Source of the DNA: Bacillota bacterium
GTDB lineage: Bacteria; Bacillota; Clostridia; Lachnospirales; WQUN01
Reading direction: 5' to 3'
Length of the DNA: 14,063 nucleotides
NCBI GenBank assembly: GCA_009782085.1
Contig: WQUN01000079.1
Span: 1 to 14,063 of the forward strand
This document shows positions 7,856-13,960 of the stretch, one piece after another. Every line of letters begins with the position of its first letter. Position 1 is the first letter of the stretch. A program made the translations under genes and the position numbers. The notes beneath the pieces were generated by a model. It was given only the letters and a program-made list of their open reading frames with translations. It had not been told where the DNA came from and ran no database searches.

Positions 7856-8488
7856 TCAAAATCCGATGATCCCCAAATGCTCCAGCAATATCTTGACGCC
7901 TATCAGCGCCAAAACGGCGCCGCCGGCGATCTCCGCCCAGGACTTTAACCTCGTTCCGCAGAGGTTTCCGATCTTCACCCCGGCCGCCGACAGCAAAAGC
8001 GTGGTGAGGCCGATGACGGCTGCCGCCGGGGCGAGGCTTACCCTGAGGAACGCGAACGACACACCCACGGCCAGGGCGTCGATGCTGGTGGCTAAGGCCA
8101 GCGGCAGCATACGCGCCGGTCTCAGGGAAACTTCCCCGTCAGGCGGGCGTTCGCCGGCGGGGCACTCCCTGTCGCGGCAGCCGCCGGCGGGGCACTCCCT
8201 GTCGAGACAGCCCTTTTTCTTCAACCCCCCGGCGATCATTTTCCAGCCGAGAAAACAGAGCAGGCCGAACGCGATCCAGTGGTCGTAAGCGACGATCTGT
8301 TTGGCGAACAGAGCCCCCGCCATATACCCGACAACCGGCATGACCGCCTGAAAAACCCCGAAATACGCCCCCGCGGTCAGCGCCTTTCTTATCGCGGCTC
8401 CGGACGACGAAAGCCCGAGGCCGACGGACACGGCGAAGGCGTCCATCGAAAGCCCGGCGGCGATCAGGAAAAGTTCCCAAAAATTCAT
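7856..8488 (-). CDS. mntP: Manganese efflux pump MntP (210 aa)
   Basis: MntP is a six-helix membrane exporter that lowers cytosolic Mn2+. The two homologous halves are visible: GLSMDAFAVSVGLGLS around Asp16, and ATSIDALAVGVSFAFL around Asp137. These are the paired membrane aspartates characteristic of the family (Asp16 has the same number in E. coli MntP). The start at 8488 is chosen because GGAGG (8496-8500) precedes it and because MNFWEL is the usual beginning; an upstream in-frame ATG at 8581 would translate a palindromic repeat. The protein is about 20 residues longer than typical because of a Cys-rich loop between the halves (residues 90-127) carrying an in-frame 10-residue duplication. 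It leads a probable operon with the Ca2+ ATPase. No yybP-ykoY manganese riboswitch was recognised in its leader. Confidence 0.93.
   Translation of the reverse strand: MNFWELFLIAAGLSMDAFAVSVGLGLSSSGAAIRKALTAGAYFGVFQAVMPVVGYMAGALFAKQIVAYDHWIAFGLLCFLGWKMIAGGLKKKGCLDRECPAGGCRDRECPAGERPPDGEVSLRPARMLPLALATSIDALAVGVSFAFLRVSLAPAAAVIGLTTLLLSAAGVKIGNLCGTRLKSWAEIAGGAVLALIGVKILLEHLGIIGF
8153..8212. repeat. Two tandem 30-bp units inside mntP
   Basis: Units at 8153-8182 and 8183-8212 match at 28 of 30 bases. On the minus strand they encode GCRDRECPAG and GCLDRECPAG, two adjacent decapeptides in the loop between the MntP half-domains. The duplication keeps the reading frame and gives the loop four cysteines. 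Confidence 0.9.
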
Positions 8489-8553
8489 CTTTTGACCTCC
8501 GGCGTATCCGACCCCATGGCGCGCGCTCGTGTAATAAGTTTTGTGCATGATAT

Positions 8554-8646
8554 TGTCGTTTCGTTTGAAATTGAGCTTCAAACTTCGCGCGATAGAACAA
8601 CAGTCGTTTCGCGCTCGTTTTCAGCTCATTTCAAATCGAAACGACT
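8554..8646 (-). repeat. Palindromic element, copy 2 (inverted relative to 4971-5070)
   Basis: This 93-bp unit matches the reverse complement of 4971-5070 over both outer arms; the centre is shorter and unrelated (gatagaacaacag here). Its ends are GTCGTTTCG and CGAAACGAC. It occupies the 5' leader of mntP, between the promoter at 8644-8672 and the start codon at 8488, so a mntP transcript should carry it as a long hairpin. No clear target-site duplication was found around it. Confidence 0.88.
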
Positions 8647-8672
8647 ATACCAAACATGGCTTTTACAGTCAA
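8644..8672 (-). promoter_or_regulatory. Sigma-A-type promoter for mntP
   Basis: On the minus strand TTGACT (8667-8672), a 17-bp spacer and TATAGT (8644-8649) form a near-consensus promoter. The last three bases of the -10 (AGT) are the first bases of the palindromic element, so the element's end contributes to the promoter. Transcription would begin near 8637 and include the hairpin. Confidence 0.65.
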
Positions 8673-8680
8673 TAGCGGTT

Positions 8681-8847
8681 TACAACGGGGGTGCAGCAAA
8701 TTTTCGTGGTATATCATAGGAAAATCGTAGGGGACGCCCCCCAGGGCGTCCCGTTACCTGAATCTGCCGACAACTACGGGACGCCGAGGCGGCGTCCCCT
8801 ACTGTATTATGGCGTATACCACGAAAATTTGCTGCACCCTACAACGG
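8681..8847. mobile_element. Miniature inverted-repeat transposable element with 8-bp target duplication
   Basis: The element itself is 8689-8839 (151 bp). Its ends, starting GGGTGCAGCAAA, are perfect inverted repeats of 25 bp (8689-8713 and 8815-8839). It is flanked on both sides by the identical octamer tacaacgg (8681-8688 and 8840-8847), the scar of a transposition event. The interior holds two consecutive hairpins, each of the form gggacgcc...ggcgtccc (8731-8752 and 8778-8798), and no coding frame. An autonomous transposase in trans is implied. The 8-bp duplication is compatible with several insertion-sequence families, and I cannot assign one. Confidence 0.9.
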
Positions 8848-8888
8848 TTTTTTACCGCCTTATTGGGAATTTGCCGCGAAAAATAGAT

Positions 8889-8917
8889 TTGCTTTTTGTC
8901 GGAATCGGTTATATTAT
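8889..8917 (+). promoter_or_regulatory. Sigma-A-type promoter for mbl
   Basis: TTGCTT (8889-8894), a 17-bp spacer and TATTAT (8912-8917) form a good promoter about 87 bp ahead of the mbl start. It lies 42 bp downstream of the right target duplication of the miniature element, so it is intact and independent of the insertion. Confidence 0.55.
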
Positions 8918-9003
8918 TGTAGAGGAATCCGCATTCACAGGATCGGCGTTACCCCGCCGGAACGCCGTTTTGGCGCGGGAACGGATAACCGGGGAGACAT
9001 ATC

Positions 9004-10023
9004 ATGGGTACCGATATCGGGATAGATCTGGGCACCGCCAGCGTCCTCGTCTACATGAGGGGGCAGGGGATCATTTTGCAGGAGCCGTCAGTGGTCGCCA
9101 TCGACAACAACACGAACATGATCCTCGCCGTCGGCGAGGAGGCGCGGAGAATGCTCGGGAGGACTCCCGGCAATATCGTCGCCATCAGGCCGCTGCGGGA
9201 GGGCGTTATCTCCGACTACGACATCACGGAAAAGATGCTCAAATACTTTATTACAAAGTCCGTCGGGCGGATGCTTTTCCGAAAGCCGCGCATAGCGGTC
9301 TGCGTGCCGTCCAGCGTGACGGAGGTCGAGCGGCGCGCCGTGGAGGACGCCACGAAGCAGGCCGGCGCCAGGCAGGTCTTTGTGATAGAGGAGCCGGTAG
9401 CCGCCGCGATCGGCGCCGGGATCGACATTTCCAGGGCCTGCGGGAGCATGGTCGTGGACATCGGCGGCGGGACGACCGACGTGGCCGTGATCTCCCTGGG
9501 CGGGTGCGTCGTGTCGACGTCTCTGAAGGTCGCCGGGGACAATTTCGACGAGGCGATCGTCCGCTATATGAGAAAGAAGCACAACCTCTTGATCGGCGAG
9601 CGGACCGCCGAGGACCTGAAGATAAACATCGGAACGGCCTTCGAGCGCACCGTGCCCGCCTACATGGAGGTGCGCGGCCGCAACCTCGTCACCGGCCTGC
9701 CGAGGACGATCGAGGCGTCGTCTGAGGAGATGATGGAGGCGCTGAACGAGTCCGTCTCGACGATCATCGACGCCGTGCACATGGTGCTCGAAAAGACGCC
9801 GCCGGAGCTGGCGTCGGACATCTCCGACAGGGGCATCGTCATGACCGGCGGCGGGAGCCTGCTGAACGGTTTTGACAAGCTGCTGAGGCAAAAGACGGGG
9901 ATAAAGACCATCGTCGCGGAGGATTCCGTGTCCTGCGTGGCGATAGGCACGGGGAAATATATCGAATACATCTCCGCCGGAAAGATCGACCCCAGGGACA
10001 TCAGGCCGGGAAAGAGATATTAG
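9004..10023 (+). CDS. mbl: Actin-like cell-shape protein Mbl (MreB family, 339 aa)
   Basis: This bacterial actin forms membrane-associated filaments that guide lateral peptidoglycan synthesis with the rod complex. The actin-fold nucleotide motifs are visible: phosphate-1 (DIGIDLGTASVLVY, residues 4-17), phosphate-2 (VVDIGGGTTDVAVISLGG, about 155-172), and the adenosine motif (IVMTGGGSLLNGF, about 279-291). The sequence follows Bacillus Mbl more closely than MreB, for example GQGIILQEPSVVAID, AVGEEARRMLGRTPGNIVAIRP and LLIGERTAEDLKI. The C-terminus extends slightly (SAGKIDPRDIRPGKRY). GGGGAG at 8991-8996 precedes the ATG. Bacillus has spoIIID-mbl-flhO-flhP; here flhO and flhP also follow, but about 1.5 kb away, with other genes between. 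Confidence is high for the MreB/Mbl family and good for Mbl specifically. Confidence 0.93.
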   Translation: MGTDIGIDLGTASVLVYMRGQGIILQEPSVVAIDNNTNMILAVGEEARRMLGRTPGNIVAIRPLREGVISDYDITEKMLKYFITKSVGRMLFRKPRIAVCVPSSVTEVERRAVEDATKQAGARQVFVIEEPVAAAIGAGIDISRACGSMVVDIGGGTTDVAVISLGGCVVSTSLKVAGDNFDEAIVRYMRKKHNLLIGERTAEDLKINIGTAFERTVPAYMEVRGRNLVTGLPRTIEASSEEMMEALNESVSTIIDAVHMVLEKTPPELASDISDRGIVMTGGGSLLNGFDKLLRQKTGIKTIVAEDSVSCVAIGTGKYIEYISAGKIDPRDIRPGKRY

Positions 10024-10024
10024 T

Positions 10025-10417
10025 AGTATTTGCGTCAGGGACGGGCCCGGTAATAAGTCGATAGACTTGCTGCGGGAGCTCGTCCTTTTCGCGCGCGGAA
10101 ATTGCGAAATAGCGATTATCGAAGGAATTCTGTATACGGAATGGTACTTGGAGCTGTTCAAGTTGATAGAAAAAATATATGGCGGACAGGTATACGCGTA
10201 CTATTTTGAACTCACGTTTGAAGAAACCCTTCGCCGGCACGCGCAAAAGCCGAGCGCCGGCGATTTCGGAGAGCGGGAAATGCGGGAATGGTGGAAAGAA
10301 AGGGATTATCTGGCAAACCGGACGGGGATCAATGAAAAACTGATCAATGAGAAAATAATCAGGGAGCAGATGAGCGAGGAGGAGATAGTGGAGGCGATAT
10401 TAGTTTCCATAGTATAA
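10025..10417 (+). pseudogene. 5'-truncated P-loop kinase remnant
   Basis: The frame from about 10031 reads CVRDGPGNKSIDLLRELV, then IAIIEGILYTEWY, YYFELTFEETLRRH and FGEREMREWWKERDYL. This matches the middle and end of small clostridial AAA/P-loop kinases (zeta-toxin/uridine-kinase-like, about 165-170 aa) as I recall them. The family's N-terminal GxxGxGKS/T Walker A segment, roughly the first 45 residues, is missing. Homology begins within about 10 bases of the mbl stop codon, with no Shine-Dalgarno and no ATG; TTG at 10067 is the only evident late start. The rest of the frame is intact to the TAA at 10417, so truncation may be recent. Probably non-functional, left by a deletion or insertion next to mbl. 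A short TTG-started product cannot be excluded. Confidence 0.7.
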
Positions 10418-10452
10418 TTTCCCTCCCATTCCACATTCTATGGAGGTACACA

Positions 10453-10797
10453 ATGACCGACGCGGACAGGGCGTTTTGGCTCGCGGTCGACAGGCTCGTC
10501 TCGGAATCCAAGATCGTGATCGACAGGCCCAAAGGCTCGAAACATCCAAAATATGATTTTGTATATGAAGTGGATTACGGCTATCTCGAAAACACGCGTT
10601 CGACGGACGGCGGCGGGATCGACGTGTGGATGGGCTCACTCGCCGACAAATCCTGTAACGCTGTCGTCTGCACGGTGGATTTGCTCAAAAGGGATTCGGA
10701 GATAAAAATTCTGCTCGGCTGCAATGAAGACGAAAAAGGGATTATTATGCGGTTTCACAATGAAGGACTGATGAAGGGAATCATGATACGCAGATAA
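10453..10797 (+). CDS. Inorganic-pyrophosphatase-like protein (114 aa)
   Basis: It resembles the short clostridial proteins often annotated as inorganic pyrophosphatase. The N-terminal half carries IDRPKGSKHPKYDFVYEVDYGYL (residues 19-41), reminiscent of the type I enzyme's substrate strand and YGY segment. DGGGIDVWMG (52-61) replaces the canonical DGDPLDVLV loop, retaining Asp52 and Asp57 but not the complete three-aspartate set. VDLLKRDSEIKILLGCNEDEK and a C-terminal MKGIMIRR complete it. The protein is much shorter than a classical enzyme of about 175 aa, so hydrolysis of pyrophosphate is doubtful and the true substrate is unknown. GGAGG at 10442-10446 supports the ATG. It is not clearly co-transcribed with the kinase remnant 35 bp upstream; a TATAAT at 10413-10418 lacks a -35. 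Confidence 0.82.
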   Translation: MTDADRAFWLAVDRLVSESKIVIDRPKGSKHPKYDFVYEVDYGYLENTRSTDGGGIDVWMGSLADKSCNAVVCTVDLLKRDSEIKILLGCNEDEKGIIMRFHNEGLMKGIMIRR

Positions 10798-10806
10798 CCA
10801 AGAGCA

Positions 10807-10946
10807 CCCTCGGAAACCAATAAATCCCAGTTGTCAGCTGAGCGAAGCGAAGGGTCTTTTCCCAAAATTGCGCCGTGACAATGGGGGAAGATTCTTCGCT
10901 AACACTCAGAATGACAGCTCTTATGCGGTTTTTGACTTTCCGAGGG
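10807..10946. repeat. Nested palindromic repeat of the GAGCGAAGCGAAG type
   Basis: The inner palindrome runs from tgtca (10832) through gagcgaagcgaagg to cttcgct...ctcagaatgaca (ending 10915), the familiar dispersed bacterial repeat whose ends read TGTCATTCTGAGCG. It is enclosed by a second pair of arms, ccctcggaaa (10807-10816) and tttccgaggg (10937-10946), so the whole folds as a 140-bp nested hairpin. It fills the space between the pyrophosphatase-like gene and the stalk-domain gene. The apparent upstream extension of the latter frame is this repeat, not gene. Confidence 0.75.
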
Positions 10947-10975
10947 AACTCAACCAAAGAAAAGAGGTGATCACA

Positions 10976-11485
10976 GTGAAAAAATTCTTTGCGGGCATCA
11001 TTTGCGGCATTATCCTGGCCACAGCCGTCTCCGTATACGCCGAATCCTCCGGGACCATCGACGTGATCTTCGGCCGCGTGAAGCTCGCCGTGAACGGAAA
11101 AATGACAGACACGCCCACCTTGCTTTACAACGGACGCACATACATACAGCTCCGCGGCGCGGCGGACGCTTTCGGGGCCACCCTCGACTGGGACGAGGGC
11201 ACGAACACGGCGACTCTTACATACAGCCCCCTTATCGTCTCTCTGGACAACGCGAGCCCGTCCAAAAACGAGGTCGTCAACCTGCTCGTTTCCGGCGCAA
11301 AATACACGGGCAGGGCGTATAAGGCCGCTGTATTCTACAAAACCACGAGTACCGCGTACGACGGGACCGTCGGGGAACCCTGCGCGATAAAGGTCGGCCC
11401 CGCCACCCCGGACTGGCCGGTGCAGATCGTCGTGACGCTGGAAAGCGGGGAGCAGGCCGTCGCGTCCTTCACGCCCAGGGAATAG
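10976..11485 (+). CDS. Secreted stalk-domain (copper amine oxidase N-like) protein (169 aa)
   Basis: The GTG at 10976 is chosen because AAGAGGTGA (10962-10970) precedes it and because it opens a classic signal peptide, MKKFFAGIICGIILATAVSVYA, with probable cleavage after residue 22. Residues about 36-80 (VAVNGKMTDTPTLLYNGRTYIQLRGAADAFGATLDWDEGTNTATLTY) match the Firmicutes stalk domain formerly called copper amine oxidase N-terminal domain: NGK, then a short loop, then R-A-x-A-x-x-F-GA-T-WD. The remainder (about 85-169) is beta-rich, Ig-like, and unassigned. It is probably an exported cell-surface or wall-associated protein; no metal-binding or enzymatic motif is visible. It lies between mbl and flhO, 57 bp from the flhO start. 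Confidence 0.85.
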   Translation: MKKFFAGIICGIILATAVSVYAESSGTIDVIFGRVKLAVNGKMTDTPTLLYNGRTYIQLRGAADAFGATLDWDEGTNTATLTYSPLIVSLDNASPSKNEVVNLLVSGAKYTGRAYKAAVFYKTTSTAYDGTVGEPCAIKVGPATPDWPVQIVVTLESGEQAVASFTPRE

Positions 11486-11542
11486 CGCCGGGATAATCAC
11501 TTTTTTGACATTATAATTGACATCGGGAGGCAGACCGCGCGC

Positions 11543-12337
11543 ATGATCAAGGGACTTTACACCTCCGCGCTGGGCATGACGACGGAAATGCAGCGGATGG
11601 ACGTTATCGCGAACAACATCGCGAACGTCAACACCACGGGCTACAAGCGCGACCTCGCGGTCACACGCTCGTTCGCGGAGGAACTCACGCAGAGGCTTGG
11701 GGAAGCGGAACCGGAAGCGTATCGAATCACAAGTTTTATCCTGGCGGGGACAAGCCCCGTCGGCAGATGGTCGCCGGGGCTGTTCGTGGACGACGTCTAC
11801 ACGGACTTCTCCGACGGTTCGCCGCAGAAAACCGGCGCGCCGCTGGACCTGGCGATAAGCGGGGGCGGCTTTTTCCGCGTGTCGGCGACGGACGCCGGCG
11901 GGAACACAAGAGAGATGTACACCCGCGACGGGGCCTTCGCCCTGTCCGCCGACGGCGTTCTCGTGACCTCGGAGGGCTACGCCGTCGCCGGCCGAAACGG
12001 GGCGATAACCATCCCGCCGGGGAATATCACCGTGGACGCGTCGGGCGGGATCTACTCGAACGGCGTGTATGTGGACACGCTTTACATGGCGGATTTTGAG
12101 GATTACCACACTTTGCGCAAGACCGGAGACAACCTCTGCGAAGCCACGGGCGACAGCGCGCCGGCGGCTTTCGGCGGCGCGGTCAGCCAGGGCTTCCTGG
12201 AAGCTTCCAACGTGAATTCCGTCAGGGAGATGGTGGACATGATCGCGGCGTCCCGCGCCTATGAGGCCAACTCGCGCCTGGTTTCGCTCCACGACACGGA
12301 GCTCGGCCGGGCGGTGAACGACATAGCAAGGAAATAA
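11543..12337 (+). CDS. flhO: Flagellar basal-body rod protein, FlhO/FlgF type (264 aa)
   Basis: A rod or hook-basal-body subunit of the axial flagellin-like family, exported by the flagellar type III apparatus to build the drive shaft. The N-terminal D0 signature is ANNIANVNTTGYKRD (about residues 23-37); the central domain includes DLAISGGGFFRVS (about 104-116) and YTRDGAFALSADGVLVTSEGYAV. The C-terminal D0 helix is SNVNSVREMVDMIAASRAYEANSR, ending DIARK. Both terminal coiled segments are intact and the length is normal. Its position before a FlgG-type gene and downstream of mbl matches the Bacillus flhO-flhP pair, so it is called FlhO rather than enterobacterial FlgF. GGGAGG at 11525-11530 is 12 bases before the ATG, slightly long. 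TATAAT at 11512-11517 lies upstream without a good -35. Confidence 0.9.
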   Translation: MIKGLYTSALGMTTEMQRMDVIANNIANVNTTGYKRDLAVTRSFAEELTQRLGEAEPEAYRITSFILAGTSPVGRWSPGLFVDDVYTDFSDGSPQKTGAPLDLAISGGGFFRVSATDAGGNTREMYTRDGAFALSADGVLVTSEGYAVAGRNGAITIPPGNITVDASGGIYSNGVYVDTLYMADFEDYHTLRKTGDNLCEATGDSAPAAFGGAVSQGFLEASNVNSVREMVDMIAASRAYEANSRLVSLHDTELGRAVNDIARK

Positions 12338-12380
12338 ACGTACCATACCCACCGACATTATTCCGACAGGAGAGACTGAC

Positions 12381-13199
12381 ATGATGCGTTCCCTTTGGAC
12401 GGCCGCGACCGGCATGATCGGCCAGCAGCAGAACGTCGACACCATTTCCAACAATATCGCGAACGTCAACACCTACGGCTACAAGAAAGAGCGGCTCGAA
12501 TTCAAGTCCCTTCTTTACCAGACCATGCAGCGGGCCGACCTGGACCCGTCGAACCGGACCGGCCGGCCCGTCAACCTCCAGGTCGGCCTCGGCGTAAGGC
12601 CGGCCGCCGTCTCCAGGATATTCACCCAGGGCAATCTCCAGAACACGGAGCACATGCAGGACTTGGCGATCGAGGGCGACGGCTTTTTCGCCGTCTCGCG
12701 CGGCGAGGGCGACGAAAAATACACCAAGGACGGCTCGTTCAAGTTCAGCGCCGGGGCGGACGGGAACATGCTCGTTACCTCGGAGGGCTGGCCGGTGCTA
12801 GGCGTGGACGGCGGCCCGATCGTGATCCCCCCCGGAATCCCGGCAAGCGACATAAACGCGGACGCCGACGGCATTCTGACATACAACGCGCCGGAGGGCC
12901 TGGTGTCCGACCTGGGGCTGCAGATACGCATCGTCCAGTTCGCGAACCCGCAGGGCCTCGAGGCGATCGGCTCGAACCTCTACAGCCTGACGGCGGCGTC
13001 CGGCCAGCCGCTCGCGGAGGCCGAAGGCGACACCAACACGCGGAGCGTTTTGCGCCAGGGCGTTCTGGAGATGTCCAACGTCCAGGTGGCGGAGGAGATG
13101 ATAAGCCTTATCGTGGCCCAGCGGGCCTTTGATCTGAATTCCAGGACGATCACGACTTCGGACGACATGCTCCAGACGGCCAGTAATTTGAAGAGGTGA
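12381..13199 (+). CDS. flhP: Flagellar basal-body distal rod protein, FlhP/FlgG type (272 aa)
   Basis: This is the paralogous partner of the preceding gene, likely the distal rod. It shows MMRSLWTAATGM, SNNIANVNTYGYKKERLEFKSLLYQ (residues 23-47), AIEGDGFFAV, YTKDGSFKFS and VTSEGWPVLG. The FlgG-like C-terminus is EMSNVQVAEEMISLIVAQRAFDLNSRTITTSDDMLQTASNLKR, in which the N-S-R-x-I-x-T-S-D-x-M pattern is diagnostic. Length is close to FlgG (about 260-270). AGGAGAG at 12368-12374 precedes the ATG at 12381; ATG at 12384 would shorten it by one residue. It lies 43 bp after flhO and its last codons carry the ribosome binding site for the next gene, so the three flagellar genes probably form one transcript. 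Confidence 0.92.
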   Translation: MMRSLWTAATGMIGQQQNVDTISNNIANVNTYGYKKERLEFKSLLYQTMQRADLDPSNRTGRPVNLQVGLGVRPAAVSRIFTQGNLQNTEHMQDLAIEGDGFFAVSRGEGDEKYTKDGSFKFSAGADGNMLVTSEGWPVLGVDGGPIVIPPGIPASDINADADGILTYNAPEGLVSDLGLQIRIVQFANPQGLEAIGSNLYSLTAASGQPLAEAEGDTNTRSVLRQGVLEMSNVQVAEEMISLIVAQRAFDLNSRTITTSDDMLQTASNLKR

Positions 13200-13206
13200 C
13201 AACGCG

Positions 13207-13569
13207 GTGGATATTTCTTTCAACCCAATGGCTCTAACCCTGCCCTCTCCCCTGCCGCCGGCCGCGGCCGGGCGGCCGGGCGCGTTCCGGCCGGCCCCCG
13301 AAAAGGCGCGGGAAAGCGGGGACGACGCGGCCCTGAAGCGGGCCTGCCGGGATTTCGAGTCGTACTTTTTGCAGATCATATTCCGCGAGATGAGAAAGAC
13401 CTCGTTTTCCGGGGAAAACGGACCTGCGCAAAACGACCGGTCAACGGAGATTTTCCGCGACATGCTGGACGAGGAATACGCGAAGGCCGCCGCCGAAAGC
13501 GGCGGGATCGGCCTCGGGGAGACGCTTTACAAGAGTATGGGGCCGTTGAACGCGCGGCATGTATATTAG
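13207..13569 (+). CDS. Rod-binding protein, FlgJ N-terminal-domain type (120 aa)
   Basis: The domain that caps or scaffolds rod assembly in FlgJ is clear at residues about 43-116: RACRDFESYFLQIIFREMRKT, then EIFRDMLDEEYAKAAAESGGIGLGETLYKSM. The muramidase domain fused in Gamma-proteobacteria is absent, as is usual in Firmicutes, so wall cutting must come from another enzyme. A proline/alanine-rich N-terminal linker (residues 8-35) precedes the domain. The GTG at 13207 is supported by AGAGGTG overlapping the flhP stop, and the gap is only 7 bp, indicating translational coupling. The stop codon is immediately followed by the large palindromic element at 13571. Confidence 0.85.
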   Translation: MDISFNPMALTLPSPLPPAAAGRPGAFRPAPEKARESGDDAALKRACRDFESYFLQIIFREMRKTSFSGENGPAQNDRSTEIFRDMLDEEYAKAAAESGGIGLGETLYKSMGPLNARHVY

Positions 13570-13570
13570 C

Positions 13571-13829
13571 CCTCCTCGGGAATTAGTTTTCGGCGGATTT
13601 GCGCGACATTTTTTTGGAGTGCAAGGAAGCGACGACGACGCATACTTGCAGGAGGTCTGCTATACCGGAGTGCGAAAACATTAGCCTCCTCTGTCGCCGA
13701 CACGCCGCTGAAGCGCTCGTCGTGTCGGCTCGTCGTCGGCAAATGTTTTCTGCATCCGGTATAGGAGACGCTGACGCGGCAATCCGGAAAAATGGCCGCA
13801 AAGACGCCGGAAAATAATTCCCGAGGAGG
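13571..13829. repeat. 259-bp palindromic repeat element (MITE-like)
   Basis: The ends are inverted repeats: cctcctcggg (13571-13580) pairs with cccgaggagg (13820-13829), and the match continues with small differences for about 25 bp. Inside, tataccggagtgcgaaaaca (13661-13680) mirrors the imperfect tgttttctgcatccggtata (13744-13763). At the apex gccgacacg (13696-13704) pairs with cgtgtcggc (13721-13729). The 18-base inner core recurs at 306-323, so this is a family, not a unique hairpin. No convincing target duplication was found. An open frame across it reflects symmetry, not a gene. Beginning one base after the rod-binding stop codon, it may end the flagellar transcript. Confidence 0.75.
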
Positions 13830-13848
13830 TCTATTGACACATCAGTCT

Positions 13849-13960
13849 AATTTATGGAGAAATGCACAAACCGCATGTAGGGCAGGGCTCTGCTCCTGCC
13901 TCTTTTGATCTGTTTCTGATTTACGGCGGGAGCAGAGCCCCATATGCACTAACATAAATT
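13849..13960. repeat. Second hairpin repeat upstream of the edge gene
   Basis: gggctctgctcctgcc (13885-13900) pairs with ggcgggagcagagccc (13925-13940), 15 of 16 bases, around a 24-base loop. Farther out aatttatg (13849-13856) mirrors cataaatt (13953-13960). The whole is an imperfect palindrome of about 110 bp ending where the -35 of the next promoter begins. The stretch 13830-14004 holds nothing else but that promoter. Confidence 0.6.

Noticed and set aside
8153..8212. CRISPR-like or short tandem array
   Set aside because: Only two directly adjacent 30-bp units with no spacers, in frame inside mntP; this is a coding duplication.
8488..8581. Upstream ATG (8581) for mntP
   Set aside because: It would add 31 residues translated from the palindromic element and lacks a ribosome binding site, whereas 8488 has GGAGG and the family's normal start.
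4971..8646. True composite transposon with target duplication around the inverted pair
   Set aside because: The outer flanks (ending gacaa on the left, beginning atacc on the right) do not match, and no transposase lies between. It is kept only as a hypothesis in the findings.
8489..8680. yybP-ykoY manganese riboswitch in the mntP leader
   Set aside because: Expected from family knowledge, but the leader consists mostly of the palindromic element and I could not find the conserved loop sequences. A covariance scan would settle it.
11505..11522. Consensus promoter for flhO (TTGACA with TATAAT)
   Set aside because: TATAAT (11512-11517) lies between two TTGACA hexamers but only one base after the first, so spacing is impossible. 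No matching -35 was found 16-18 bp upstream, and the nearby GCCGGGATAA is not a convincing flagellar-sigma site.
13599..13817. 72-codon frame within the large palindrome
   Set aside because: It is generated by the repeat; the inner core gives a similar PECENI peptide at 13661 and in the antisense reading of 306-323, showing shared DNA repeat rather than a protein.
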